From Diprion similis (taxonomy: Eukaryota; Arthropoda; Insecta; Hymenoptera; Diprionidae), in NCBI RefSeq assembly GCF_021155765.1, contig NC_060108.1, forward strand, positions 12,125,425-12,189,424: a DNA stretch of 64,000 nucleotides, written 5' to 3'. The notes beneath the pieces are model-generated. The model had not been told where the DNA came from. It searched no databases and saw only the letters and a list, made by a program, of their open reading frames with translations. The stretch's first letter is position 1; each line of letters opens with the position of its first letter. The position numbers were made by a program, and so were the translations under genes. Below are positions 26,193 through 38,024 of the stretch, one piece after another.

Positions 26193-26198
26193 TTTATT
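26193..26198 (-). terminator. Polyadenylation signal close to FAAH2-like stop
   Basis: On the minus strand AATAAA occurs four bases after the TGA at 26204-26202. Being so near the stop it is probably not the only signal used. Confidence 0.3.
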
Positions 26199-26201
26199 TG
26201 T

Positions 26202-29200
26202 TCAAACTTTCTCTTCTGTTGTTGGTGGTCGCCATCCGCCGAATGCTTTTTCAATTTCCTGCGCTACAGAAATTGTAAGATGATCACATTCGGGATTTGC
26301 AACAATCTGTAGAAGAAAGCGTTTGGAGAAATTAGTTGATAAAAAAACACTTAAATACTGTCACAAATCGACTAAAACGTTTTTCCTCAAATAGCACATG
26401 TGATGAAATTTTGTTTTTGAGAAATTTCTGTACCTGGACACCGATCGGTAACCCGTTTCTGTTCAAACCCAGCGGACATTGCGTTACTGGAAGTCCGAGG
26501 GAGTTGAAAATTGCCAAGTATGATACGTTGCAGATTTTGTGGAATATCTCATAGGGATAATGGGCAGCCGACACGAACGTAGGATAGATTAGAACACCAT
26601 TATCACCGAGTAGGTCCTAAAAGAGTCATAACAATAGGCTACAATGCTTGTTATCATTGTGGGTGATTTAGTTATTGACTTATGAAAACGGACATTTCGA
26701 AGTTTGGTAGACTTCTCACTAGATATTAATACCAACGGCATTTTTTGGCAGATTTGGAATTTGATACATTAATTTCTTTTGTGGTAACTGACAAATTGTG
26801 AAAAAATTCTTACTTGCTAATTAAACAAAGTGTTCCGTTATTTATTCTGATTAACGTACCTCAAACTGCTTCTTCATTGCTGCATTCTTTTCAACCATCT
26901 TGATGTAGTTTTGCGACTTTGCACTATTAGCTTTTTTGAGAACCCCGTACATTACGTTGGGAAACGTATGAGGGGACATGCAGCAGAGGTACTTCAGAAC
27001 CTCTACAGTGACGCTTTTCCACTCCTGCGGATGAACATTTAATTAGTGCCGAATTAATCGTTGGTTTTTTGTGCATCAAATCTGAAACGGAGCATTTATA
27101 AGCCCTGCTGAACACCATTAAACATTCTTACTCGGGGATCCGAATTCTTGGTAAATATGGTCTCAACTCCTTCGATACGCAGAAGAATCGCGGCGATCAG
27201 TTCTAATGCGTACTTCATGTCCTTCAATTTTACCTGTTACATTATTTATCATTAATTTTTACTCGTCAGCTACTATTCTGATTTTACATGATTTCTTATG
27301 TGTTTTACAATTTATTCGGGACTCGTTTAATTTCTCGCAGTTACTTGGTATAATTATTCATACAAATTACCTTCTGCACCGTTACACCGTGTTGGAAATT
27401 GAGGTGTTCAACCAACCTTCGAATTGCTTCTTTTATATCTCGGTCTATAGAGCTTGTCGCTCCAGAACCACAGTCGTCCTCCATGTAGAAGAACTTTATG
27501 TCTCTCAATGGTACCTGCAAATGAGGAAATTACTTATTTTTTCTTAGCCCGTAAGTAACTCATCAAAGTCGTCGTAGTATTAGTCACACGAGTAATTATT
27601 GGTTCACCTTATCGTCCAATTTTAAGTTTAGTCTGCTACTTTGGCACATGGCCTTCAATAGTAGTGGCAAGTCTTCAGCGTATCTGACCATTGGTCCTAA
27701 GGTGAAAAAGTTAGGCCAGGCTTTATCGTCTGATCCTGGCATGTGCCCAATCGTTGAGACCAAACCTGAAATCGGAAAATAATTTTTCAGTCATTTGTTG
27801 ATATTTTTTTCCAGTCCACAAAATATAGCAATACTCAGAGCGATTGGCAGACCAGATTTTCGAGTCCAAGACTAATTTTTGTTAGAAACACCAAGCGTGA
27901 CGTGGTTGCACATGAAAATCAGGTAAGTAATGGCGGAGAGAAGATTGCAGAGACAATCTGCTCAGCTTTAAAATCGTATAAAAAATCACCTGGTGAAGGT
28001 TTGTGACCAAATACTCCGCAAAACATGGCTGGAAGACGAGCTGAGCCGCCAATGTCAGAGGCGAGACTTAAAAGCGATGCTCCTGAGCCGAGCAGGGCAG
28101 CCTGAAAAGCATAAATCAAATTTTAGACATTGACCGACGCGTCCGAAGATCTACTGCGAGTCTTCAACCCAGAGTGTGATCCGGAAGTGAAAAGTACACA
28201 TGACAAACAGTACTATCGCGCTAGACGATGATCTCCACGGTCAAGGCTAGACATTATAATTATACCTGAGGACTTTACATATTTGGCTCTAACAATAAAA
28301 CCAAATCGTTACACCAGCGGTGGCAGCCGTATGCGGACATAATTCATGCGGTATAATGTATGTTGGTATTCATTGTAATACAAACGCTTTAGAATAAGTT
28401 GACAGTCAAAGGTGACTTGGAATATCCTCTCAACGAACTTGAAACAATTGTGAGTGTCTGTTAAACTATTTTAAAAAGACGACAGTACCTCACCCCCTGA
28501 TGAACCACCTGCCGTTCTTCTTGTATCGTAGGGATTCACGGTCATCCCAGTCACATTGTTGTATGTCTCCCAGCACATGCACAATTCTGGTGTGTTGCTC
28601 ACCAGAAGCACAATGCCTCCAGCCGCTCGCACTCTCTGCACCGCATCCGCGTCGCACAAGGCTCTTGGTATCTGTGGCCATTTCCTTCCGGCCGCATGGT
28701 TCATACCTATCGGAATATTATTTTAGAGTATTTTTGATTTCCTTTCTCATGTGGTTGGAAAGTTGTATTGAATACGTGGAATTATTATGTCACACCACAA
28801 GGAGATATATTAAATCCTAAAAAAATATACGTACAACTCTTTAAGAAATTTTGAATCCATGGGTATTCAATGAAGTCTGATAAATCTAGCAGGATAATAA
28901 AGAAATTTGATTCGTTGTATTGTAATCTGTGTGTGAGTGAGTAATCTGTAAGAACTAGTTTACTAAAAAGTTGAATCGATAAATGCATGGAATTCGAGTT
29001 ATTATCTTGTTAGATTGATGAATTGAAAGCTGTCGAAAAATTGAAATCACCGAAACTGTCGACTCCGTTATCACGATACTTTAACGAGTGTCAATGCTAT
29101 TGGCTATTGAAGTATATGCCTTGTACCATTTTGAAAATTGAATGCACATTTTAAAGTTACGAAAATATATTGTTATAGTGATATATGGAATTCGCGAGTA

Positions 29201-30806
29201 GCCAAAAGAGCGTATAATTTTTTTTTAATATAGATATATAGACGTTATATGGTTATACACGTATATGTATATAAATTTAAAGCCAAAAGTTCGTATGTCT
29301 AAATTTAAAGATAAAAGAGTGTATTTATTTTTTCATAATTTAGTTTAAAAATAAGTTGTCGAAATGATTAGCATCAAAAACAAATTATACGCCCGTTTGG
29401 CATTAGCACCGCAATGTATAATACAAGATTGTTTTTCAACGAGAGTGAGTACATGCATAATTTAACAGAGCTGTGAAGCTACAATGACGTGAATGAACAA
29501 ATCTCACTTGCAAACTATTCGCAAATATTTTACAAACATTTTTCAGCGGATTTGGTTTGGCAGTGAATACGAAACTTAGAAGAGACTGAAGTTCCACTTT
29601 GAATCTGGCGTGTAAATGTTTTATTTTGAGAACCAAAAGTTTTTTTTTCCAGCTTTCATAAATATCAATTTGGGTATATTGTTGAGATGGGTTTAAAAAA
29701 TCCCAGGGTAACAACGACTGATTAAAAAAATTTGAAAAGTTTTCGGAATCTTTTCAGAAGTCATACTAACGTAGGAAAAATCCTTGGTGAAATTAAAAAA
29801 ATATCACGGTCAACCGTTCACTGAATTGGCGTGGAATGCCCGATATACATGTACACATATACCTGTTTTCTGCGATGTACGCTGTTCTTCTACTGCTTCG
29901 TAATTAATTCTATTTACAGTTAACTCAAATATTAGTAAAAACAAAAAATAGATTAGCCTTGCGGACGTAACGAAGTACTGCATTATGCATTGATATTACA
30001 ATAAATGCAAATGATTTTTTTATAGTTTAAGAATGATATATTGCAATATTTCTCGACGAAAACTTAATCATCACAAATCACGTAATCAGTTACAATCAAC
30101 GCATGAAAATTTTCGATCAAACTTACCCTGCACAGCTATACTCCCTTTGACAGTAATTGGAACCCCTAGAAGCGGAGTTTCTCGTGCGATTTCGTCGAGG
30201 CTTTTGTGTCCCAAGCGTATCACGTTGTCAGCTTCTCTAGCCTCTTGAATGGCAAGATCGTACCGCGCTTCCACGATTGCATTGATCACGGGATTCACTT
30301 CTATGCATCTTGTGATATAGGACCTCACGACTTCCTCGCTTGTGACCTAGCAGACATGTCCCTTGATTAATTGTAAGATCTAATTGTAAGTAAGTATGAC
30401 TCTTAAGGTTCTGCACTATTGTAATCTGGAGTCTCAAGTCATTGACCACCACTTTAACGAACAATACTCGAATTTTGCTGTATATGGAGAAATTTGCAAA
30501 TTCAAATTGTGACTATCATGATTTCGAAACAATTGAATTCGGGTCATTGATACCAGTGATTTACACTTTCGACCGGCCACGTATACACATACGAATTCAG
30601 TATCGTTGGAATATAAAATTAGAGCTCACCTGTTGCTCGCGAATTTTTCTTGCGAGGTCAGTGGCGGACATAAGTAGCAATTTGTTGCGGATAGGTGAAC
30701 ATCGCTTCCGTGATCTTAGAGCTCGATAGAGTATGACTGGACTCATAAGGCAATAAAGGCAAAACAAGAGTCCACGTATGATTCGTTTTGTCACCGCATT
30801 AAGCAT
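26202..30806 (-). CDS. FAAH2: Fatty-acid amide hydrolase 2-like amidase, complete
   Basis: Ten minus-strand coding exons: 30806-30630, 30346-30127, 28706-28489, 28101-27990, 27765-27608, 27514-27371, 27233-27132, 27024-26860, 26616-26434, 26306-26202. They are in phase and total 528 codons (527 aa; human FAAH2 is 532). An N-terminal membrane segment (about residues 10-30, GLLFCLYCLMSPVILY) precedes an amidase-signature domain. The Ser-Ser-Lys triad is visible: Lys126 in PITVKG, cis-Ser201 in AGGSSGGE and nucleophile Ser225 in SDIGGSARLP. Further family blocks are FGHKPSPG, GLPVTQCPLGLN and FGGWRPP at the C-terminus. The family hydrolyses fatty-acid amides such as N-acylethanolamines at membranes; the insect substrate is not known from sequence. 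Intron 2 is the longest, about 1.4 kb. Confidence 0.94.
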
Positions 30807-31296
30807 CTCCTGGAAAACAAGATGGAATTTCGAATGTTTCCTGCTAGCGATTCATCACTCAAAACACGAACATAAAGAGCAACAGTTGAAGCTGTTTGCT
30901 TTACCATTTTCATGTGTACGCGAAATCTTTGAAGTAATCAGAAATGATGTCTGTGTTTGTGTATAATTTAAAATTCGACACCCTGCGTAGCTTTGTATAC
31001 TATATACTATTTATTTTTGTACATTTCCATTAGCTGTAAGTATAAGTAGTTAGAAATGATTTACCCATTGGCTAGATTTTTCTCAATACGAGATTTATTT
31101 CATTGTACTGCACATCTAGATGTAATATGCTCGTGTAGTTCATACGCTCGAAATATGTAATTGCGATTGTTATATCCGCGGTAAAAATGCTGGATAAGTG
31201 AATCGGTCCAGTTTTTAAAGGGACCGTTTCAGGCCCCATTCTCTTTGCTTGGTACTCGGATATTTATCCACAAGCACAGGATCTGAACGGGTCCCT

Positions 31297-32919
31297 TTAC
31301 GAAGACCAGATCGAACCACCAGTTAATAAAGGGAGTAGAAATTTCGTTTCGTTAGTTGGTACGATGATTGAAAAACGTAAACTTTCCTGCCGAGGAGTAA
31401 ATATTTCAAGTCTGGAAATACAAAAATTTTTAGGTAAATCACAATCGCTTAGTCTCTGAATTTTCCGAAAGTATAGATTACAGTACATATTCGCAAAATG
31501 TGTTTATGAATTCAAAACGACCAACGCTCGTAGTCATAACAGTCGCTGTTTGTGGCTGCGGTATTTATGTTTCCTTGAATTATCATTACATTTGCTATTT
31601 AGCAACGGTTGAATAATGAGGCTCTCAAACACTCGGAAATAGAATATCCCCGGTAGAATATTATACAAACTGCATTACGAGATATGAATTTTAGTGCTAA
31701 GTTATTGAATAGCAGGCTGCAAAGACAATAGAAAATACATGTAAGGCCTTACATACGTGCAGAATTTTTTTTGATATTTTAATTTAAAAATTTTATAAAA
31801 ATAATTAAAGTGTAAAATTTATGACGTAAAACACATACTTTTTCTTCAACTGCCATAAGTTGCTAAATTTTCCGAAATTCGAAATTCTGGCTTGACATAC
31901 CATAACTGAAACTTTATTTGGCAAGAATTTTTTTGAATTTTGCAGATCGATCAACATTTACTGGAGATATGATGTCGACCGTGGAGAAACTTTTTTTTCT
32001 TAGTGTTGTGGATCACCTGATTTTTTATATAGTAATTTTTGTAAAAACAGAGTGAAATGAAACGTGTATTGTTTATTTTCATTAATTTCTATTGTTATCC
32101 TTCCTAAAAATAAAATTTTCTTGTAACGGATTTTTGGCGCTGCTATAGACGTATGTAAGGACTTAAAATGTACCAAGTATGAACGACTCGTGATCAGAAT
32201 TTTACTTTCGTGTATTTTATTTTGCAAAGAATTCGCGATACGTGTAACTGCCTCCCCCCCTCCTGGCCCTCCACCACTTTTTATTTCAAACTTCTCAAAA
32301 TTTTAGGGTTGTGCAGAGTGCGTAAAATATAGATGAAATAAAAAAAAACATGCGCAAATTGATTTTTCACGCTGCGTAATACTTATAAATTGACGATCCA
32401 GACGGTTCTCTCGGTTATTGACGGTTGAGGAATACGTTAAAAATAGAAAAAAAAGTAGAGAAAGAAGCTAAAAGATCAAAGTAATCATTCACTATTTCGT
32501 TAATTACGGATATAAACGAAAAACGTGTTATTCTCGATAGTGACTTCCTTGCATGGGGATAATTGCTTTTTTGATCATTTTCAACTGGCATGCAAGTTTT
32601 TATGGGAACACGAATTGAGGCATATATCATAAAATTCACCGCACATTTATATGCAGCAATACTACAGCGGACAAATTAACGGTGCTTTCCACTTTTGAAT
32701 TTGGGATATATATATATATATATATCCAATCGAACGAAATATATATATATTTATATCCCAAATTCAAAAGCGGAAACCACCGTTAATTTGTCCGCTGTAG
32801 TATTGCTACATATAAATGTGCGGTGAATTTTATGATATATATATATAAATATATAAATATATTTATATGCAGCAATACTACAACGGACAATTTAACGGTG
32901 GTTTCCACATTTGAATTGT

Positions 32920-32960
<41 letters not shown>

Positions 32961-35508
32961 ATAGAACCAGAAAACGTGTCCGTTACATTTCATTACTCTA
33001 GAGTACTCTAGACACCTACAAACCCACATTCCAATCGAACGGAAACCTTCCTGGATATGCATTAAAAATTCATTTGGTCAATAAATAATACGCAATTTTT
33101 AAAATTTATCTGTCGTAGCTATAATACCTTAAGTATACAAAAGTATAATGGTTTCTTCATTGATATTTTTTTTCTAATTCGGATCGTCTAATAATTGTAA
33201 TCGAAAAAAAAAAAAACTGTACAATTTATAAATGTGAATCTTATAAGAAATGAGATTTAGCAAAAACGAAGAGAAAATATACGTCGATTATCTTCACCTA
33301 CGATGCAATTCTGCGAAGTTTCATCAAAATCAGGGAAAACACGAGACGTCAAGCAAAACCGGTCTCCGTATAGTGAAGAAATTATCAATGAATTTCAGAT
33401 CGGTATAAATATTCAGCCAAGGATAACTCGTAATATAAAATCTGCGTAACTTAGCTGCAACTTTTTACACACGAATGGAATATGGCCTGAGAAACGAGAC
33501 TAAATAAATAAACAGCCCTAAGTAAAAGCCGTTCGTCCTTACCTTGACGACGAATATTTACATTGAATGTACGCAATGCGAAGAGTGCAGTTCTGAGTAT
33601 GTTGAAAGTGCAGAATCTGCACTTGCGGTTACGCATTTCTAATGGCGTGTAAATCTGAATAATGTATGTATTTGAAACGATTGTCAGACGGTATAGAGAT
33701 TGGAAAAGTGCCGTAACAAATTAGCACTGCTTAGATGGAAGGCGCACACTAAAACCCCAAATATGTATATTAAACTAACATTATTCTCGCCCATAATTAT
33801 GGGGGCACACTTTCGAGGTTTCAAGGTATGCATAATTTGTTTATTTCAATTCAAACATCGCCAGGTTGCATCGTCACCTTATACTTTCCACATATCATTT
33901 GCAGGTGTAATAAGAAGCAAGTTACTTAAACAGAATAAGTAATTTATCGGAAAATACAAAGTTTTTTGTATTTTTTGAACGCAGTTTTCTTTCAAATGAT
34001 ATAGTGTTCATTAAGGCCTTACATAAGTCTAGAATTTTCAAAAAATCGATATTTCTTTTAACAGATTATTGTTCTCTACAGTTTTAGGCTTATTTCTGTG
34101 AAAATTGATTCCTAAAATTCCTCATAGATTCAAAGTTACGGTAGAAAATGTTACTGTCCGACAAAAGAGGTCAGAAGAGCTCGTCGACTGTAAAAAGATA
34201 AAGAAAAACTACTGACAAGGAAGGCATACAATACGAAACCGGAATAGGGTATTGACCGTAAGTTTACAAAACAAAAGTTCTTGTTGTAGTTGCACGCGAC
34301 TTCGAGAAAAACGCACTTAAAACTGTAAAGGCGTTTTTCTTGAAACTACTTTATTCGACACGGTCAGCATGATAATTTATTCAGTTTTTAATATTTTTTG
34401 ATGCGATTTTTTTTCAAGCATTCGAAATCCGTTTCACTATTGTATGTAGAGCCGGATTTTTGATATTTTGATTTAAAAGTTTTATAAAAATAATAAAAAT
34501 GTAAAACTCATGACGTAAAACGTATACTTTTTCTTAAACTGCCATAAATTGCTAAGTTTTTCGAAATTCGAAATCCCGACTCGACATACTATAACTGCAA
34601 CTTTATTTTACAAGAATTTTTTAAATTTTACTGATCGATCAACATTTACTGGAAATATGATGCCGACCGTGCAGCAACTTGTTTTCCTTAGTGATATGGA
34701 TCACGTGATTTTTTATACAGTAATTTTTGTATAAACAGAGTGAAATAAAATTCTTCATAAAGTTTAAATACCAATAAACAATGTGTATTATTTATTTTTA
34801 TTAATTTCTATTGTTATCCTCACTAAAAAACATTTCTTGTAACGCATTTTTGGCGCTGCTAGATGTATAGTCAATCGGATAATTAGATTTTGAGATTCGA
34901 TTCGTCCCCCGTTGTACCACGCCATAGTCGAATATTTTTTATATTATTAACAATAAATCCGTTTTACATTGTAATTTTTGAATAAAACAAACTGAAACTT
35001 CATAAAGCCTTGCACTAACTGTGTATAAAAATCCGAACTTATTCTTTTTATAACCGGGTAAAAAAAGTGTTAAAAATCGACGTACTTTTTTTTTTTTTTA
35101 GACTGAATCCTCATGACACTGCCTACAACTACAAATTTCTTTACAGGTGTAAAAAATCGTGAAATACCAATCAGACAACATCTATCAGACATTAGGATTC
35201 ATCCGACACGATTAAATTTCTGATTAAGAAACGTGACACACAAGTCGATGAACGCGAGACAATTTACTCGATTAACACAGACATAAGTCGATAAGATACT
35301 TGGATAAGAAAGAAAAAGTAGGCGTTAATAAAATTGTCATTTAATTTGTAAGTAAAATAAATCCAGGCAAAAATCCGTGTCAAAAAAAAATATAAATCTT
35401 TTACTGCATATGAATTATTTGCAAAATATTATATGCAAAAAGACTTACCCCGAGGTCGAACTGCTGTTCGGCGAATAATAACGTAAGAAAACTTAACGCG
35501 AGGTTCAT
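31297..35508 (-). CDS. Candidate three-exon small secreted protein (hypothetical)
   Basis: Three minus-strand segments join in phase. Segment 35508-35449 starts at a good insect context (CAAAATGAAC), encodes the hydrophobic MNLALSFLTLLFAEQQ and ends at GGG|GTAAGT. Segment 33592-33543 lies between a CTCAG acceptor and an AAG|GTAAGG donor and encodes NCTLRIAYIQCKYSSS. Segment 31411-31297 follows a strong TTTTTGTATTTCCAG acceptor and ends in TAA. The product would be 74 aa with a signal-peptide-like start and two cysteines. I recognise no family. Introns of about 1.9 and 2.1 kb contain repeats. Chance assembly of AT-rich ORFs is a serious alternative. Confidence 0.22.
31742..32167. mobile_element. 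MITE copy 1, TTAA-associated family
   Basis: The left end reads TAAGGCCTTACATACGT. The right end, reverse complemented, reads TTAAGTCCTTACATACGTCT followed by ATAGCAGCGCC. The interior shares a long segment with copies at 34.4-34.9 kb and 40.1-40.4 kb (for example GATCGATCAACATTTACTGG and TTTTTGGCGCTGCTA). Length is about 425 bp and there is no ORF. TTAA at the ends suggests a piggyBac-type target, by inference. Confidence 0.75.
32622..32841. repeat. Large near-perfect palindrome with a third direct copy beside it
   Basis: The left arm (about 32622-32725) and right arm (about 32738-32841) are inverted copies of about 100 bases with few mismatches, containing AAATTCACCGCACATTTATA, CTACAGCGGACAAATTAACG and TTTGAATTTGGGATATATAT. 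The spacer is about 12 bases. A third copy in left-arm orientation follows at about 32862-32928, so three units occur within 300 bp. Confidence 0.85.
32923..32958. repeat. (AT)18 microsatellite
   Basis: An uninterrupted AT dinucleotide run at the end of the third copy of the palindrome unit. A similar shorter AT run ends the left palindrome arm (about 32704-32725). Confidence 0.9.
34013..34875. mobile_element. MITE copy 2, longer relative of the TTAA family
   Basis: TTAAGGCCTTACATAAGTCTAG at the left end matches the family terminus. The shared interior starts near 34450 and runs to GGCGCTGCTAGATGTATAG near 34870, where the terminal repeat is degraded. Roughly 430 bp between the left end and the shared core is absent from copy 1, so either copy 1 is an internal deletion or copy 2 carries an insertion. 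Confidence 0.65.
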
Positions 35509-37286
35509 TTTGCTTTTTGTAAAATTGATTGAAAAGCTGATTTCTGCGGGATTCCCGTTATCAATTGGGATCAATAGATTAAACACAGACTTGCAGCAAA
35601 ACTACGCAACAACGTCTTCACGCTATGATCACAGACACGCTATAAGCGTATACATCAGGATACGATTGCATTTTGCGTTATCACCACACTTGCATCGCAA
35701 TTCCGATAACTCGAGTGCCGGTCCGGCGCAGAGGTGAAGCAAAACTGAATCCTCTCAGGAGAAAATGTTTTGGAGAACGGTATTTAGCATACATAACTGT
35801 CGTTGGACCTGACGTCGCGTCGTCGTATTGCCAAGTAACGTATCTACTTGGTGGGAGTAATTGGCGTAAGTACAAATCGAGTATTTAATGCAGGACAAGT
35901 TGGAAAGCAACTATATAGGAGGTAGAAGTAGAACCGATCAAGTGCTGCGCAAATGTTGCTTAAAGGTAATAATTATCGCTGAATAAGGATAAATTACAAT
36001 TTGAAATCTAGACTAAATAATTGTGGATGACTTTGTTTTTTATCGAGCACAATTCGTTTGCTTATTTTTTAATTATGTTGACTTGTAAATGAAAACGACT
36101 TCTATTATAAAACGGTGTCGATTTTCGTTACGTGTTGAAACTTTGCGATCATCGCTCTATTCTGAGACTGTATAATTCATCAAGTATCAGCAGATTTTAT
36201 CTTTACTTTATTTAAATGTAACATTGTTCGACGATGTATTGTAGGGAAATTTTTACACCTAAACAATCCCTACGGCTGTTTTCTTATCGAATATCTATAT
36301 AGCATGCGGGAAGGAATATACTTAGAGAAAAACAAATATAACGCATGGTTATAATCTTTTTTTTTTCCGTTTTGTTGAGTGTCAAATTTACGCTGGTTAG
36401 ACGCTTCTTACGATAACAACAATGAAAGCAGAAGATCATAACTGCCGTTATATATATTGTACATACATTACGTTTATCGGATGTTCGTGAATTCAGGGAT
36501 TGACATTCGTCAATCGTTATACAATTTTTATAAATAAATAATTTCAACAGTTATCCTAATGTTAAGAGTAAACTGAAAATCGTAGATTCTGAATCAAGGA
36601 GGTGAAGTACAATAACTGATTTTACACCCAGCTGTAAATTTGCAGTATGAGTCATGGGAATTAAGACGATATTGCAAACATGCTAAGCGAAAAAGACGAG
36701 TAAATAGCAAAACCTGCAAATGCTACATTGATTGCGCAGCGAATTCAACTGGACACTCTGGCATCAAACTGTATTGCATATATACAGTATTGCGAATCAG
36801 TGAACTGAAACCGTACCGCCAGGTGTTATTCAGTCAGATTGAACAGGTAAATCCTGTTATCAATGACGATAGTGACGAAGACTGAGAGAGACAACATTAC
36901 CACATTCTGATATTCTTTGTATGAAATGTATGGAAGGTTATGAAAATTAAACTATGATGAAGTCAATATAATGACTTTGTTTTCGTGTTACGTAAATCGA
37001 ATGTACAACCTAGAATTCTATCAGAAAATCATCGGATGATGAATATAATGTGTATACTAAATGATTCAATTACTCTTTTATCTGAAAAGTAGATTGAAAA
37101 ATGAGTTTTCTATTATTTTTTTTTTTTTCAATGATGGTGCACGATACCTAAAATTCTTAAAAAAAAAAAAAAAATTACAGAAAATTAAGCCCAATCAGAT
37201 GCTTGTATCGTAAAAAAAAGAAGTTCGTCACTTCGAAAATCTCAACAGAGATCAGGAATATCAATTTTTAAACATTTTTAGCAGAA

Positions 37287-37357
37287 TATACTAGATAAAA
37301 AATCATATAATGAACTACTATACATATAGTGAAGTATATAAATTTTTATCTAGTATA
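37287..37357. repeat. 15-bp perfect inverted repeat, 41-nt spacer
   Basis: TATACTAGATAAAAA (37287-37301) and TTTTTATCTAGTATA (37343-37357) are exact inverted repeats. The spacer is AT-rich. It may be the two ends of a tiny element or a foldback. Confidence 0.8.
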
Positions 37358-37981
37358 TCTAATGACTAGTGCTTTTGTAAATTATTATCTAATTTCTTAT
37401 ATATTTCATCGAATTCGCCGCAGTTAGTAACGTTATCGTGATGGTTGATGCTGAATAGTTGAATCCTCCGCGGTCACCTGGGGTCGATACGACCCCAGAA
37501 ACCAATGTATTTCTTATAATGGTAAGAAAAATAAAAATCTTAACACCGCGAAGGGTCAAGATCCGCAGTAAACCGTAATTAAGCAAAACATAATCATGTT
37601 TTGAAATCTTAATTCCTTCAAAGTTGACGTAGAAAATACAAAAACAATGATTTTTTTCTATAATATTTCGTTACGGTAAGATTAATAATTTCAACCTTGT
37701 ATAAAAAATTAGTATACACTATCACCTGCATATATTATACAAATTGACGGAGCTCACACACGCAACGTAAATTTCCAAATCAACGTCTAACGTTTAGTTT
37801 TGCATAATTTATTATTTCTCAATATGTAAATCGGCTTTCCGTCAGTACTTCGTCAACTTTTAGACTGTCCACGATCTGGTCTTGTTTCGAAAGAAAGATT
37901 GGAAAAAATTTATATACATGTTCCTCGACGAAGATGATTTTTAGGATTTTCTGCGAATTTTTATAGAAATTGGAAAATATC

Positions 37982-38024
37982 TTACAATTTTGTACAAAAA
38001 TATTATATTCGTACAAAATTGTAA
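37982..38024. repeat. 14-bp perfect stem-loop
   Basis: TTACAATTTTGTAC (37982-37995) and GTACAAAATTGTAA (38011-38024) pair perfectly around a 15-nt loop. Confidence 0.8.

Larger units (their letters stand above)
25133..26201. other. Convergent intergenic DNA between WDR3 and FAAH2-like
   Basis: It holds the 3' UTRs of WDR3 (+) and the FAAH2-like gene (-). No coding exon was seen. A perfect 10-bp stem-loop lies at 25632-25660 and a short GT repeat near 25737-25751. Confidence 0.6.

Noticed and set aside
28850-30080. Possible extra exons in FAAH2-like intron 2
   Set aside because: Flanking exons already join in phase and match the family without a gap.
33700-33942. Plus-strand ORF of 80 codons
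   Set aside because: No recognisable domain or splice signals; length is within chance for this region.
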